Positions 12,400 through 22,873 of a stretch of DNA of 64,000 bases are shown piece by piece. Position numbers and translations under genes: made by a program. The stretch lies in contig JAAOMT010000570.1 of the NCBI GenBank assembly GCA_016748015.1, positions 465,253-529,252 of the forward strand. The letters are read 5' to 3'. Each line of letters starts with the position of its first letter. The first letter of the stretch is position 1. Below the pieces are notes generated by a model. The model had not been told where the DNA came from, ran no database searches, and saw nothing but the letters and a program-made list of their open reading frames with translations. Source of the stretch: Geosiphon pyriformis. Taxonomy: Eukaryota > Glomeromycota > Glomeromycetes > Archaeosporales > Geosiphonaceae.

Positions 12400-13089
12400 T
12401 TGATTACACAAAATCAATTTACACTACAAAACCGATACCAAGTAAACAACAATAGAATCAGTTCGAACAACCAATTGGTTTCCCAAAATTCCACTCAACC
12501 AAGACCCAACCACTATCACACTCAACCCAGTTATTTAACAATACCTGAAAAACAGAATTTTTATCATACTGCACTTTCGGAAGGTAGAGCTGCAGCACGA
12601 CAACAAAACCCTTCCTATATTCTTACCACAATCCCACCAGCCAGAATTGCTGAAAATGCCAATCTTTCAGATATATTCCCTTTTAAATTTGAAGCAAATA
12701 AATCACCATTCTTGCTTAGCAATGCAGTGGCTAATAAGCAAAAAGCCATCATTGCAATATACACAGAAGCTAAAGTAGAAGGAAAGCCAATTCGCTTGAT
12801 CCTAGACAGTAGATCCATTGGAAGCATTATCACATATCAATTGATGCAGCAGCTAAAGAGAAATGTTGACCGACCAGCTCAGACAATCATTGTTACTGCC
12901 GATGGCATAAAAAAGACTCCAGTAGGAGAGATTGACAACTTCTCATTCACAATTGACAGAATCACCATTCCAGTCAAAGTTCTGGTCATGGATGCTCCCC
13001 AATACCAAGCTCTTGTTGGAAACAATTGGCTCCAAAAAGCCAATGCTAATCTGAATTGGGAGACACAAGAGTTAACAATCTTCTATTAA
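12400..13089 (+). pseudogene. Retropepsin-like protease of element C
   Basis: Open for 229 codons. The active site reads LILDSRSIGS at about 12796-12825, where D-S-G is expected, so the glycine has become Arg (GGA to AGA, a transition). VTADG and a C-terminal ALVGNNWLQKANANLNW follow; the last is the usual LGxDWL-type end of retroelement proteases. Element D keeps DSG at the same place. Confidence 0.85.
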
Positions 13090-14499
13090 AGACAACACGC
13101 CCGAGTACCTGCCACTTGTGGTATATTCAACAAATGCTCCGAAAAAGCCCCGGCTTTTGAATTCGAACCAGAAGAAGAAAAACCAATAATTGAAACATTC
13201 ATGGCTCTTGAATCAACATCTAATTGGGCCAAGGAAACTGAACAAGAACATTTTACTTCACACTCTGAACCTGAAACCCCTGGATAGAATATCCCTTACT
13301 CAAAGCCTGAACCAAGGAAACAATGCCCCTACATTTCTCTTAAATGTAAGAACTGCCACAAGAAACTATCGTCAATGAGAGCTTGTATTTTACCTGAGGA
13401 AGAATATGAAAGTCATATCTGCTACTACTGCAAGGCCTGCCATTGAAAACAATGAGGCCACTTGATTAAAAGAAGCGGAAAATGGGATAGAACACCCTGT
13501 CTTACTTGTGGAAAGCAGCTTCTTGATGAATGTGACTGGATTGATGTTGTATTTAAAGGAGAAGTCTGCGATCAAACTTGCCAATATGCTCTTTCTATTG
13601 CAAAAAAGGTAAAACGTGGAACACTTTTCAATGCTGCATACAACAGTGCTCTCAGCAAACTCTATCACTATCCCCATGATGCCGAAATGATCTATGAACT
13701 TGCCATGGTTTTAATTAATGAAAGAACCAAAGAAAATGTCCTTCAAATGAAGGAAGCTAAATATATTGAATATACATTGGAATTAACTGGATTCAATTAT
13801 GAAGATGAAATAGAAGTATACCACCAAATTGCAAGTTACACCTACCTGACCCAAGAAGCTCAAATTCAATGATTAAAGCAAATGAACATTAAATTATGTA
13901 AGGAGTGTATAATGCCATGTAATGAACAATAGTGTCCTGAATGCTATGCTCTTAGCATTCCATTACTCAGTAAAAATGACGAATATGAAATTGAATTTGG
14001 TGAACTTGAAGCAACAGAAGAAATTGAAACAACACCCATCTATCTTATTGAAAATCAGCCTGTCTTACAACTCAAATACTTCAACAACAATAGACAAGGA
14101 ATAAAACCCAAAAAAACACATGAAATTGATGCTGGATATGACCTAAGATATCCAGACAAGAATACTCTTATTCTCAAACCCAAATTTTTCACAAAAATCA
14201 ACCTCAAAATTGCTCTCAAAATCCCACCAGAAGCAATGGTTCAAATCACCTCTCGGTCCTCTCTGACAAGCAAAGGAATCAATTTTAGAGGAGGAATAAT
14301 TGATGCTGGATATACTGGTAACATAACAGTAATACTCCAAAATGAAACTGACAAGCCATTTAAAATTGAACATGCCGAAAAAATTGCCCAAGCCATTTAT
14401 TTACTCTTAATTAACATTTCAGGTTTACAATTAGTCAATCAAAGAGAACTATTGGGAAAAAATGAAAGAAGAACTCAAGGTTTTGGTTCAACTAGATGA
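13090..14499 (+). pseudogene. Cysteine-rich region and dUTPase of element C
   Basis: After the protease come two cysteine clusters: CKNCHKK .. CYYCKACH .. CLTCGKQ (about 13340-13520) and LCKECIMPC..Q.CPEC (about 13895-13943). From about 14110 an uninterrupted stretch carries all five dUTPase motifs in order: DAGYDL, SRSSLTSKGI, GIIDAGYTGNI, EKIAQAI and QGFGSTR. dUTPase hydrolyses dUTP to dUMP and keeps uracil out of cDNA. Stops in the linker at 13285, 13444, 13453, 13870 and 13930 show decay, but the dUTPase itself is open up to the TGA at 14497. Homologous domains in the same order occur in element D. A host dUTPase gene is excluded by the flanking protease and RT in the same frame. Confidence 0.9.
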
Positions 14500-16337
14500 T
14501 TCACAGTTCCAGTAAACATAGCTCTTAATAAACAAAATGAATCTCACTAGATTCTACGACTTCCACAACCAATTATTATTTCATTCTTTGGAAAATATCC
14601 GGAAATCTACATCTGCTGAAAGCCAACAACCACACAACAAATTTTTGAATCCAATAAACAAGTCTGCTTGGAACATAATATCTCAATCCCAAACATTTAT
14701 ATTCCAGAAAAAACAAAGAAAGTTCGAGTTACTTTTTACAATTCCAACAATTATCCCATAGTTTTATTAAATAACTTAGAAATTGAAATCATTTACAGTA
14801 ACATCTTTTAACAAGAATTACCCCAAACAGTTCCTGATTTCTCTGAAATTATTGAACATTCACTACCAAAAATCAACCCAAACCCCAGCTCTGAAAACTA
14901 CCATGTTGTCATGGAAAAACCATCTCAAATCAACATGGGACAACTTGAACCACAACAACAAAACCAGCTCAAAGAGCTAATTGCAGAATTTGCTGATATT
15001 TTTGCTGAAAACAACAATGACTTAGGAAGAACTGATTTGGTTCAACACCAAATCTATACAGGAGATGCCAAACCAAGATGACAGCAAGCCTACCGAGTTG
15101 CTTCAGAAAGCCACAAATTTATCCACAAAGAAGTACAATGGATGCTCAACAATGGGCTTATCCAACCATTAATAAGTCCATGGGCCTCACTTGTAGTCTT
15201 AGTTAAAAAGAAAAATGGAAAGATACAATTTTGTGTTGATTATCAACAACTCAACAGTGTCACCATTGGAGATGTCTATTCCCTTCCCCGAATTGATAAT
15301 ATATTGAATGCCCTTGGAAAGGCCAAATATTTTTCAATATTAGATCTAGAAAGTGAATACTGGCAAGTTGCCATGAACCCCAAAGATTGTCCCAAAACAG
15401 CATTCACCACTCAAGAAAGAAATTACAAGTTCAACATAATGCTTTTTGGATTATGCAATATACCAGCAACATTCCAAAGACTCATGGATGTTGTTTACAA
15501 AGGCCTCCTTTGGAAATCAGTAGTCGTCTATCTCAATAATACTGATGTTTATTCACCATCTTTTGAATTATACTTAAAACACCTGTGAGAAGTTTTTCAA
15601 TAATTACGAAAAGCAGGATTAAAACTGAACATCGAAAAATGCTACTTCGGAAAAACAAGTTTGGCCTTTCTTGACCACATTATGAGCAAAGATAGAATTA
15701 AACCAGACCCCAGAAAAATCAGCACTGTCAAGAACTTCAAGACCCCATGAAATACCACAGAATTGAGAGGGATTTATTGGATTAGCATCTTATTACCAAA
15801 AATTCATCAAAGGATTCTCAGAAATCACAAAACCCTTCAACCAGCTCACTACTAAAAATGTCAAATACAAATGGACAAAAAAACACCAAAAAGCTTTTGA
15901 AATTCTTAAGGAAAAGCTGACAACAGCTCCAATTCTCACCTACTCAGACTTCAGTAACCAATTTCGACTAGCTACAAACACTTCTTACACTGCCTTTGGT
16001 GCTATTTTATCACAATTAAATGACAACAGAAATGAGCAAGTAATTACTTATGCTAGCAGAACATTAAAACCAGCTGAGAAAAACTACTCTGCCACAGAAC
16101 TAGAAACAGCAGCAGTAATCTGGGTCTTATATCACTTCAACTTTTACCTCAGATCCAAAGAATTTGATATTATCACTGATAATATTAGACTCAAATGGCT
16201 TCAGAACAAAAACACCCAGCTAAATACAAAACAAATCTGATGGACAGGATTTTTAGCCAACTACCAATATATTGTACATCACAAATCAGGAAAACTCCAT
16301 ACCAATGTTGATTGTCTCTCAAAAATGAGGCAAGATT
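14500..16337 (+). pseudogene. Reverse transcriptase and RNase H of element C
   Basis: A linker with IYIPEKTKK precedes the RT. RT motifs: LIQPLISPWASLVVLVKKK, CVDYQQLN, FSILDLESEYWQ (catalytic Asp kept), MLFGLCNIPATFQRLMD, and YLNN at 15529-15540 instead of YLDD. A one-base insertion near 15768 shifts the frame; it continues FIGLASYYQKFIKGFSEI. RNase H begins LATNTSYTAFGAIL (Asp to Asn near 15975) and ends HHKSGKLHTNVDCLSK near 16325. TGA or TAA codons at 15586, 15601, 15748 and 16240 break it. Confidence 0.9.
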
Positions 16338-16385
16338 AGAATACAAAACCAACATCCATTTGAATTAACAACAAAACAACAAACA

Positions 16386-17773
16386 ATGAACCCCGAAAAC
16401 TACAACAATCTTAAACAATATTTGGAGACATTAACAATCCCAACAGATTGGTTCCCAGATGAAAAACATCAGTTACAACAACAAGCCAAATAATACTTCT
16501 TACACAACAACATTATTTATTATTGAAACTTTAGAAACTCAGACAATTCACTCAGATTAATACAAGAACATGAAAAAGAAACCATTTTATATAACATGTA
16601 CTTAGACCTTTCATCAGCATATTTAGGAAAAGACAGCACCACTCAGAGAACACTAGAATATTACTTTTGGCCTCGAATGAGAAAAAACATTCATGAATAC
16701 ATTAAATCTTGTGATAGTTGTCAAAGAAGAGAAGGAACTCACCCTACAGAATCTTTAAACCCAATCAAAGTTGAACAGCCTTTTGACCGAGTTGGTATTG
16801 ATTTAGTCAGACCACTACTTATCACAAACCAAGGAAACCATTATATTGCAGTAGCTGTAGACTATTTCACTAAATGGCCTGAAGCCAGAGCCATTCAACG
16901 AGCAGATGCAAAATCAGTAGCAAATTTCATCTATGAAGACATTATCTGTAGACACAGATGTCCAATCGAACTTTTATCTGATCAAGAAACACATTTCGTG
17001 AACAATCTAATTCAAGAAATCTGTGAACAATTCAATGTCAAAAGACCTCTGTCTTTGCCCTATCATCCATAAACAAACAGACTTGTAGAACATTTTAACA
17101 GAACATTGTGTGAGTCATTAGCCAAAGTCTCAACCAATTTTGAGCAAGAATAGGATATCTTTATTCCATCAGTGTTACTAGCATACAGAACACTAAAACA
17201 AAATACCACAAAACACACATCATTTGATTTAACTTACGGAAAAACAGCAACATTACCAATTAGTTTCACAATGGAAACATACCCAGCACAACCAATTAAT
17301 AAAAACAATTTCCAGGAAACACTTCAATGAAGAGCTTACACTCTGCTTAGCACGTTAGAAAAAAAATGACAAATAGCAGCCACCTATATTAAACACTTCC
17401 AAGCTCAACAAAAAAAATGGCATGACAATAAATTGCCTTCAGTTATCAATGGATTTAAAATTGGAAACAAAGTTTTCTTACACAGAACTAAAGCTGAAAA
17501 ACAATGGAGTGGGAAATTTGAAAATAAATAAAATAGACCATTCTTTATCCATGAAGTTCTAGGCAATGGATCATACAAGCTAAGACTTGATAACAAAATT
17601 CTAGCAAAAGTTGCACATGGAGATTGTTTGAAACACTATAATTCAAGAAACAATCCTGAACTATTAAATTCACAAATTGGTACACATTCTCTTTTAATCA
17701 ATTCCAAAGATATTTCCCAAAATTTAGAACCAATAATTGTTATTAAACAACCTCCCAACTTGAACACTTAACT
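16386..17773 (+). pseudogene. Integrase of element C
   Basis: Starts MNPENYNNLKQYLETL. The zinc domain keeps CDSCQRR, but the expected His-x-Gly site reads AYLGKDS. The catalytic triad is present: VGIDLVRP, LLSDQETHFV (the usual Gly after Gln is Glu) and RLVEHFNRTL. The C-terminal GPY/F-type domain reads QWSGKF..RPFFIHEVLGNGSYKLRL (about 17500-17590). Stops lie at about 16491, 16524, 17070, 17151, 17328, 17367 and 17529. The integrase inserts cDNA into the host genome. Confidence 0.9.
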
Positions 17774-17894
17774 TAAATTTATTATTATAGTTATCTCTTT
17801 ATAATTTAAAAACAACCTCACAAAAACAAAGCAAAAATAACATATAAACACATATGCCAAAAATAATTTTCTTTTATTTTTAAATCTTTTATAA

Positions 17895-18569
17895 TGACTA
17901 TTCCTCAAAACATTCAACAATTATCCCAAAAACTAATATTAGCTTTAAAAACAATACCCGAATTATCTATTACTGTCACTAGAAACCATATTAATTATAC
18001 CCAAACAAAAGTAGTTACAAATTTAGCCCCAAATTCATGAAAATATCACCCATATAAGAAGAACATAAGAAGTTATTCTGGAATTCACCTGCCAGAATTT
18101 TTAAAGCTTGCTTTAAGAGAAAACTTAATGCTCACTTCTATTAGTATTCTACCAAATACTACTATTTAACAAAAACTTCAACTGTGTCTTAACGAAGAAA
18201 ACTATGACTATACTTCAATATATAGATATTTCTACATTGGAAAAACACTTCATGAATGAAAACAAGAGCTTACAGCAGCAAAACTTACAAAAAAAGCTAT
18301 TCGGAAACAACTCCACAATGAATTCAAGACAACAGCTGGACCTACAAACAGTCATTATAAACTAAGAACTGCTTTTAGACTTTATGACCTATTTCACACC
18401 TGTGAAAACGTCCTACAAAACCCAATTTTACAACCTTTGAAGATTCAATACATTGGAAAGCTCACAGAACTGAAATTTCAACAATTTTCAGACCAAATTT
18501 CTTCAATAATTTTGGATTATTATCTGGAAATTACAGACAGTACTTGGACTTTGATGGAGCTCAGTCTTG
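17895..18569 (+). pseudogene. ORF3 of element C, downstream of integrase, function unknown
   Basis: A reading frame of about 225 codons with three stops (near 18038, 18168 and 18258) starts MTIPQNIQQLSQKL and ends near the polypurine tract. It is predicted hydrophilic and helical with many Gln, Leu and Lys; no signal peptide or membrane segment is seen, so it does not look like an envelope gene. Parts match a degraded frame at the same place in element D (NIQQLSQKL vs NIYLLAQQI; GKLTELKFQQFSDQISSIIL vs GKMTNAQFEKLQTQITQIIL) and the start of the window. A frameshift near the end hides the DFDGAQS terminus. I do not recognise the family. Confidence 0.65.
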
Positions 18570-18581
18570 AAGAGAAGGTTA
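18569..18581 (+). other. 3' polypurine tract of element C
   Basis: A purine-rich run (GAAGAGAAGG) directly before the TGTTACCAG of the 3' LTR. It marks the plus-strand priming site of reverse transcription. A and D have comparable runs at 139-150 and about 54984-54998. Confidence 0.7.
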
Positions 18582-19560
18582 TGTTACCAGACAAAATTAG
18601 AGATAATATTTAGCATAAAATTATTTTTATAAATCTTATCATTAATTAGCATATATTATCATTCATATTATCACTTATTATATTAACAAAATGTCCAAAA
18701 TTATCATTTAATTAATAATTCAAATTGCACATAACATAAATGTAATTGTGATGATCAATCATGCAATACCCCGAACTATGTAACATTCAAAAAGTTTGCC
18801 GAAATTAGTAGAAATTTGCCAAAATAATTGATAGTTCACCAAAATATCTAATAGTTTGTAGAAATAACTTGTAGTTCACCGAAATATATCTTTAGTTCAG
18901 CAAAATTGTAGAAAAGAGCAAAGTTCAAGTTCATAAAATAGTGTTATAACAAGTTATATAAAAGAAAAGCTTCTCTTTTCGAAAAAATGTATTTTACTTC
19001 AGATTTAACAATTAAAATCACTCTTTTACACAAAAACAAAATAAATATCAAATAAATTCGAAAAATCAAATTCTTTAAATTATTGTACTTGGAAAATTCT
19101 CAAAACCCAACTAACATTTTGGAATTGATTAGTTACCAATTTCAATAAACTGTTAATGACTTCAGGCCTGAATCGAAAACAATTTTCTTAACAGAATTCA
19201 ATTTTCTTTTACATTTTTTTTATTTTTTTTATTTTATTTTCTTATCATAATCATTAGGATAACCTACAGACAAGATTCCTGTAGAAGAGTTAACTTTCAC
19301 AGCAAAGTAACTATACATTTTTAGTGAGCTTCCAGACAAGCAATTTCTGGGAAAGAGTTGACGTTTACTACAATGTAACTACACAAAGCAATGGCATGGA
19401 ATTGGCCATTTCACTTATAAGCCCAGCAGTTCAAATTATAGGAAATAATTTGAAGATAAAATTCAGTTATCAGAGGTTCAAACACTTCCCATAGTCATGA
19501 ATTAACAGCATTACAACAAACATACAAGAGCTAAAAAGAGACCAAAAACCTCTGGTAACA
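18582..19560 (+). repeat. 3' LTR of element C
   Basis: Pairs with 9696-10674 at the same length. Differences read by eye over the first 300 bp are all transitions, several at CpG sites (for example 5' LTR GTTCACTGAAAT against 3' LTR GTTTGCCGAAAT). Confidence 0.95.
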
Positions 19561-19564
19561 CCAT

Positions 19565-19800
19565 TTAGACAGAGACAATGTTTATGATGATAAATTTTCT
19601 AGCCAGTAGAAAGGACTTTTTATAGTCAACAAAGTTTTGAACAATGGTTTTTATATTCTTCAAGATCAATTCAGAACAACCTTCAATAATCGTTCTGTTT
19701 ATGGTACATGACTTAAAAAATATCATAAACAACCTGATTGGTTGCCTGTTGTAGTAATACCAACTCAAATAATCAGCAAAAATCAAGTATAAATAAATGC
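19565..19800 (+). pseudogene. Integrase of element B, C-terminal end after the C insertion
   Basis: Joined to 9691-9695 with one target copy, the frame continues in phase and gives KGLFIVNKVLNNGFYIL after one TAG, the GPY/F-type signature at the end of Ty3/gypsy integrases. This shows that B was already present when C inserted. Stops near 19610 and beyond show that it has since decayed. Confidence 0.85.
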
Positions 19801-19839
19801 ATCATTCCCAAAACAGAGATATCTTAATTGACATGAACA

Positions 19840-20458
19840 ATTATTTTCTGGATTAAAACATTCAAAATGTTTTCTATACTATTCATGAGTATTGGATCAA
19901 AAACTATTCAAATGCTACTCTAACTATTGGAAAACAAACCACCATAACTGATAACAATGGAACACATACTGTTATCAAACCAAAAAAAATTACTACCAGA
20001 AGAGAAAGAATTGGTAGCAAAATGGATAAGTATCTGCTAGAAAGCATAACAGCAACAATACTTGTATCTTCTATCACAATTGGAAAAATGATTAAGGAAA
20101 TCTTGTTCATAAACAAAAACTTGTCATATGGAAGACAACTAAAACTCTATGGTTGTCTTAGTGAAATCATAGAAGACATAAAGCTCATGAAGAAAACAAC
20201 TTCTGAGATACAAGTGGAAATTTTGAGCATTATATGATTAGATGTTCCAAGAGTTTTGACCATTGCAAGAAGAGCCAAAATTTTTATACAAAGATTTGGT
20301 CTTTTGGATATAAAGCTCATTTTGCCTTAAGTACTATACACCTTATCCACAAAAAACTTTAACAAACTAGTTAGCTTTGAGTTAGATAAAACCCTTCCAA
20401 TAGATTACATCATAAATAGCTTGATTTTGCCAGAGCTTAATCTCTTTGGAAAGAATGA
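19840..20458 (+). pseudogene. Possible downstream ORF of element B, between integrase and 3' LTR
   Basis: From about 19890 one frame is mostly open, including TIGKQTTITDNNGTHTVIKP and the 71-codon stretch from 20022 (MDKYLLESITATILVSSITI). It continues past a TGA near 20235 with LDVPRVLTIARRAKIFIQRF up to the LTR. A hydrophobic run (ITATILVSSITIGKMI) is present. No similarity to ORF3 of element C is evident. An AT-drifted second copy of its last third lies at 21191-21522. Function unknown. Confidence 0.45.
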
Positions 20459-21186
20459 TGTTATGGTTGAAACTTATACTTTTTATTAATTACCATATGT
20501 ATTAGCCACTGATGTCACATAAATTAGCCACTCTATTTTTAGAAAGTGATCAATGACCTGACTATTGACCTGACCATTGACCTGATCATTGACCTGATCA
20601 TTGACCTAATTATTGACCTGATTATTGACCTAGTTATTGATCTGATCATTGACTACTTTTGACAACTATATAAGCAATGAATTTCTTAGCTGCAGAAAAG
20701 CATAAAAAAATCAAGAAAATCAATTAAATAAAATAACAACTTCCATCTCAATCTCTCTCTTATTGCTAATTTTTCTTTCTCTACTTTCAAGTATCTGAAA
20801 ATCTTAAAGATAAAAGATTATTTGTTGGTTATTTTCTATCTTTTTCTTGAAACGTGTAATTGCAGCATTTAAAAATTATTGAATAAAACATAACTGAAGA
20901 GTACATCTAATACCTGATATTGAATTCTAAGAGCGCCAACATAAGGCATAGAATTATACCAGGCATGATCATTTGTTAACAGTACAGATTATCCCTTTAC
21001 CTTTAGATTCCCTAGTTACTTTTTGAAAAGCATAGCGACTGAAATATTTTATGAAACTGATTTCACACATTGAATTTATACTTATTTAATTCATTCTTTG
21101 AAGTTGAATTCTCTTTGATTCCTTTCATCACTCTACAATTCTGTTCTTCCTTGCTATCTATTAGCTTGTTACTTCAACCTGTAATA
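20459..21186 (+). repeat. 3' LTR of element B
   Basis: Same length as 3532-4259, starting TGTTATGG after a purine-rich GGAAAGAATGA. It contains eight 12-bp units (about 20555-20650). The end reads CTGTAATA. Confidence 0.93.
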
Positions 21187-21190
21187 TTAT

Positions 21191-22158
21191 TATATAAAAA
21201 ACAATTAAAACTTTATAGTTATTTTGGTAAAATTATAAAAAGCATAAAGCTCTTAAAAAAACATTTTCAAAAATACAAGTAGAAATTTTAAATATTATAT
21301 AATTAAATATTATAAAAGTTTTAATCATTGTCAAAAAAACCAAAATTTTTATATACAAATTTAATTTCTTAAATATAAAGCTTATTTTGTTTTAAATTTT
21401 ATATATTTTATTAACAAAAAACTTTACCAAACTAAGTAGTTTTAAATTAAATAAAACTTTTTAAATAAAATATTTTATAAATTGTTTAGTTTTACTAAGC
21501 TTAATTTCTTTAAAAAAAATAATATTATAGTTAAAAATTATAGTTTTTATTAATTATTATATATATTAGTTACTAATATTATATAATTAATAATTTAATT
21601 ATTATTTAGTTATTAATTTGATTATTACTCATTTTAAATAGTTATATAAGCAATGTATTTTTTAATTATAAAAAAACATATTCTAATATACAAGATATAT
21701 ATAAATCAAAATAATAAAAATTATTTTTAAAATATTTAATTCTTTTCAATTTGCTTAAAATTTTTCCAATTTTTTTAAGTATTTGATCATTTTTGTAATA
21801 AAAAATTACTTGTTAGTATTTACTTATAATTATTAATATTAAAAATTGTTAAATAAATATTATTAAAAAATATAATCAATACTTAATATTAAATTTTAAG
21901 AGCACTAATATAAAACATAAAATTATACTAATGTATTATTTTTTGTTAATAATATAAATTATTCTTTTATTTTCAGATTTTTTTGTTATTTTTTGGAAAA
22001 AATAATAATTAAGATATTTATAAAATTGATTATATATATTAAATTCATACCAATTTATTTTTGTTCTTTGAAATTAACTTCTTCTTTAATTAATTTTTTT
22101 GATCATATAATCTTGTTTTATCTTGCTATTTATTAACTTATTACTTTAATTTATAATA
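21191..22158 (+). repeat. AT-drifted second copy of the B 3' end and LTR
   Basis: The order of 20120-21186 repeats: ACAACTAAAACTCTATGG becomes ACAATTAAAACTTTATAG, AGCATAAAGCTC recurs near 21240, and an LTR relic starts near 21523 (TATTATAGTTA for TGTTATGGTTG) and ends near 22158. Most differences turn C to T or G to A, leaving a very low GC stretch. It may be an older B insertion or a tandem product. Confidence 0.75.
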
Positions 22159-22822
22159 ATATTAAGAAAAAAGCTGGTTGTTATTAAAAAAATCTTAATT
22201 TAAAAACCATAAAAAAGTTTAACATAATAATAATAAATACAAGTAACTATTGTTTTTTGGATTTTTGGTCTTTTTAACTATTTGCAAATTAATAATAGTA
22301 ATAATAATAATAACAGAAAAGACCAACTTGTTAACTGGTCTATTATTAGATATTTTAAGGCTTAAAAAAGATAAAAATAACATTAAAACTAATTTTGGTG
22401 TGTCTCTTAAAAGAAACTTTAACTAAAAAAAAACCACCAGCCAAAAATAAAAAATATGTTTTAAAAAATATCAAAAGCAGCTTTACAATATCAATATTTA
22501 AAGAAAATGCTTTCAAGACATTTTGTCTAACTGTTTTTACAACAGAAAAATCTCTCTTGTTAAAACTTTATTAATTACTATAGAGAAAATAATGTTTGAA
22601 ACTTTTTTACTTTTTGCACTGGTTGTGATCATAAAATTAAGAAAGAGTTTTTTGTCATTAAATTAAAACTATATTAATAATTTTATTTATTTATTAAATT
22701 GATATTTTGATTATTTAAAAAATGTATTGTTAAATATTCTTATTTGAAGTAAAAAATATATTTAATTAAAAAATATACCATTTTTCCCTAAATGATTAGC
22801 GCTAAAAAAGTTTTTTATGTTC

Positions 22823-22873
<51 letters not shown>

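Larger units (their letters stand above)
9696..19560 (+). mobile_element. Ty3/gypsy LTR retrotransposon C with dUTPase and downstream ORF3
   Basis: Two 979-bp LTRs with perfect 10-bp inverted ends (TGTTACCAGA/TCTGGTAACA) enclose gag, protease, cysteine-rich region, dUTPase, RT, RNase H, integrase and an additional ORF. It is inserted in the integrase of B. The flanks are CCGT (9692-9695) and CCAT (19561-19564), a 4-bp target duplication differing by one CpG transition. Gag to RT stay in one frame for over 5 kb with many stops, of which TGA is the most common; frameshifts occur near 15768 and between RNase H and integrase. Confidence 0.95.
3532..21186 (+). mobile_element. Ty3/gypsy LTR retrotransposon, family B, interrupted by element C
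   Basis: Two 728-bp LTRs (3532-4259, 20459-21186) bracket primer-binding site, gag, protease, RT, RNase H and integrase in Ty3/gypsy order. The integrase is broken at 9695 by element C (9696-19560) and resumes at 19565. Without C the element is about 7.8 kb. Many stops and several frameshifts make it non-autonomous. The 4 bp on each side (ATAC left, TTAT right) do not match, so this may be a recombined rather than simple insertion. Confidence 0.92.

Noticed and set aside
10720-17773. TGA read as Trp (altered genetic code) because many in-frame TGA occur in element C
   Set aside because: The spliced host genes end at TGA normally and use TGG for Trp; where C has TGA, D sometimes has Arg, which fits CGA decay.
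17895-18569. ORF3 of element C as an envelope gene
   Set aside because: No signal peptide, membrane span, cysteine pattern or furin-type site could be seen.
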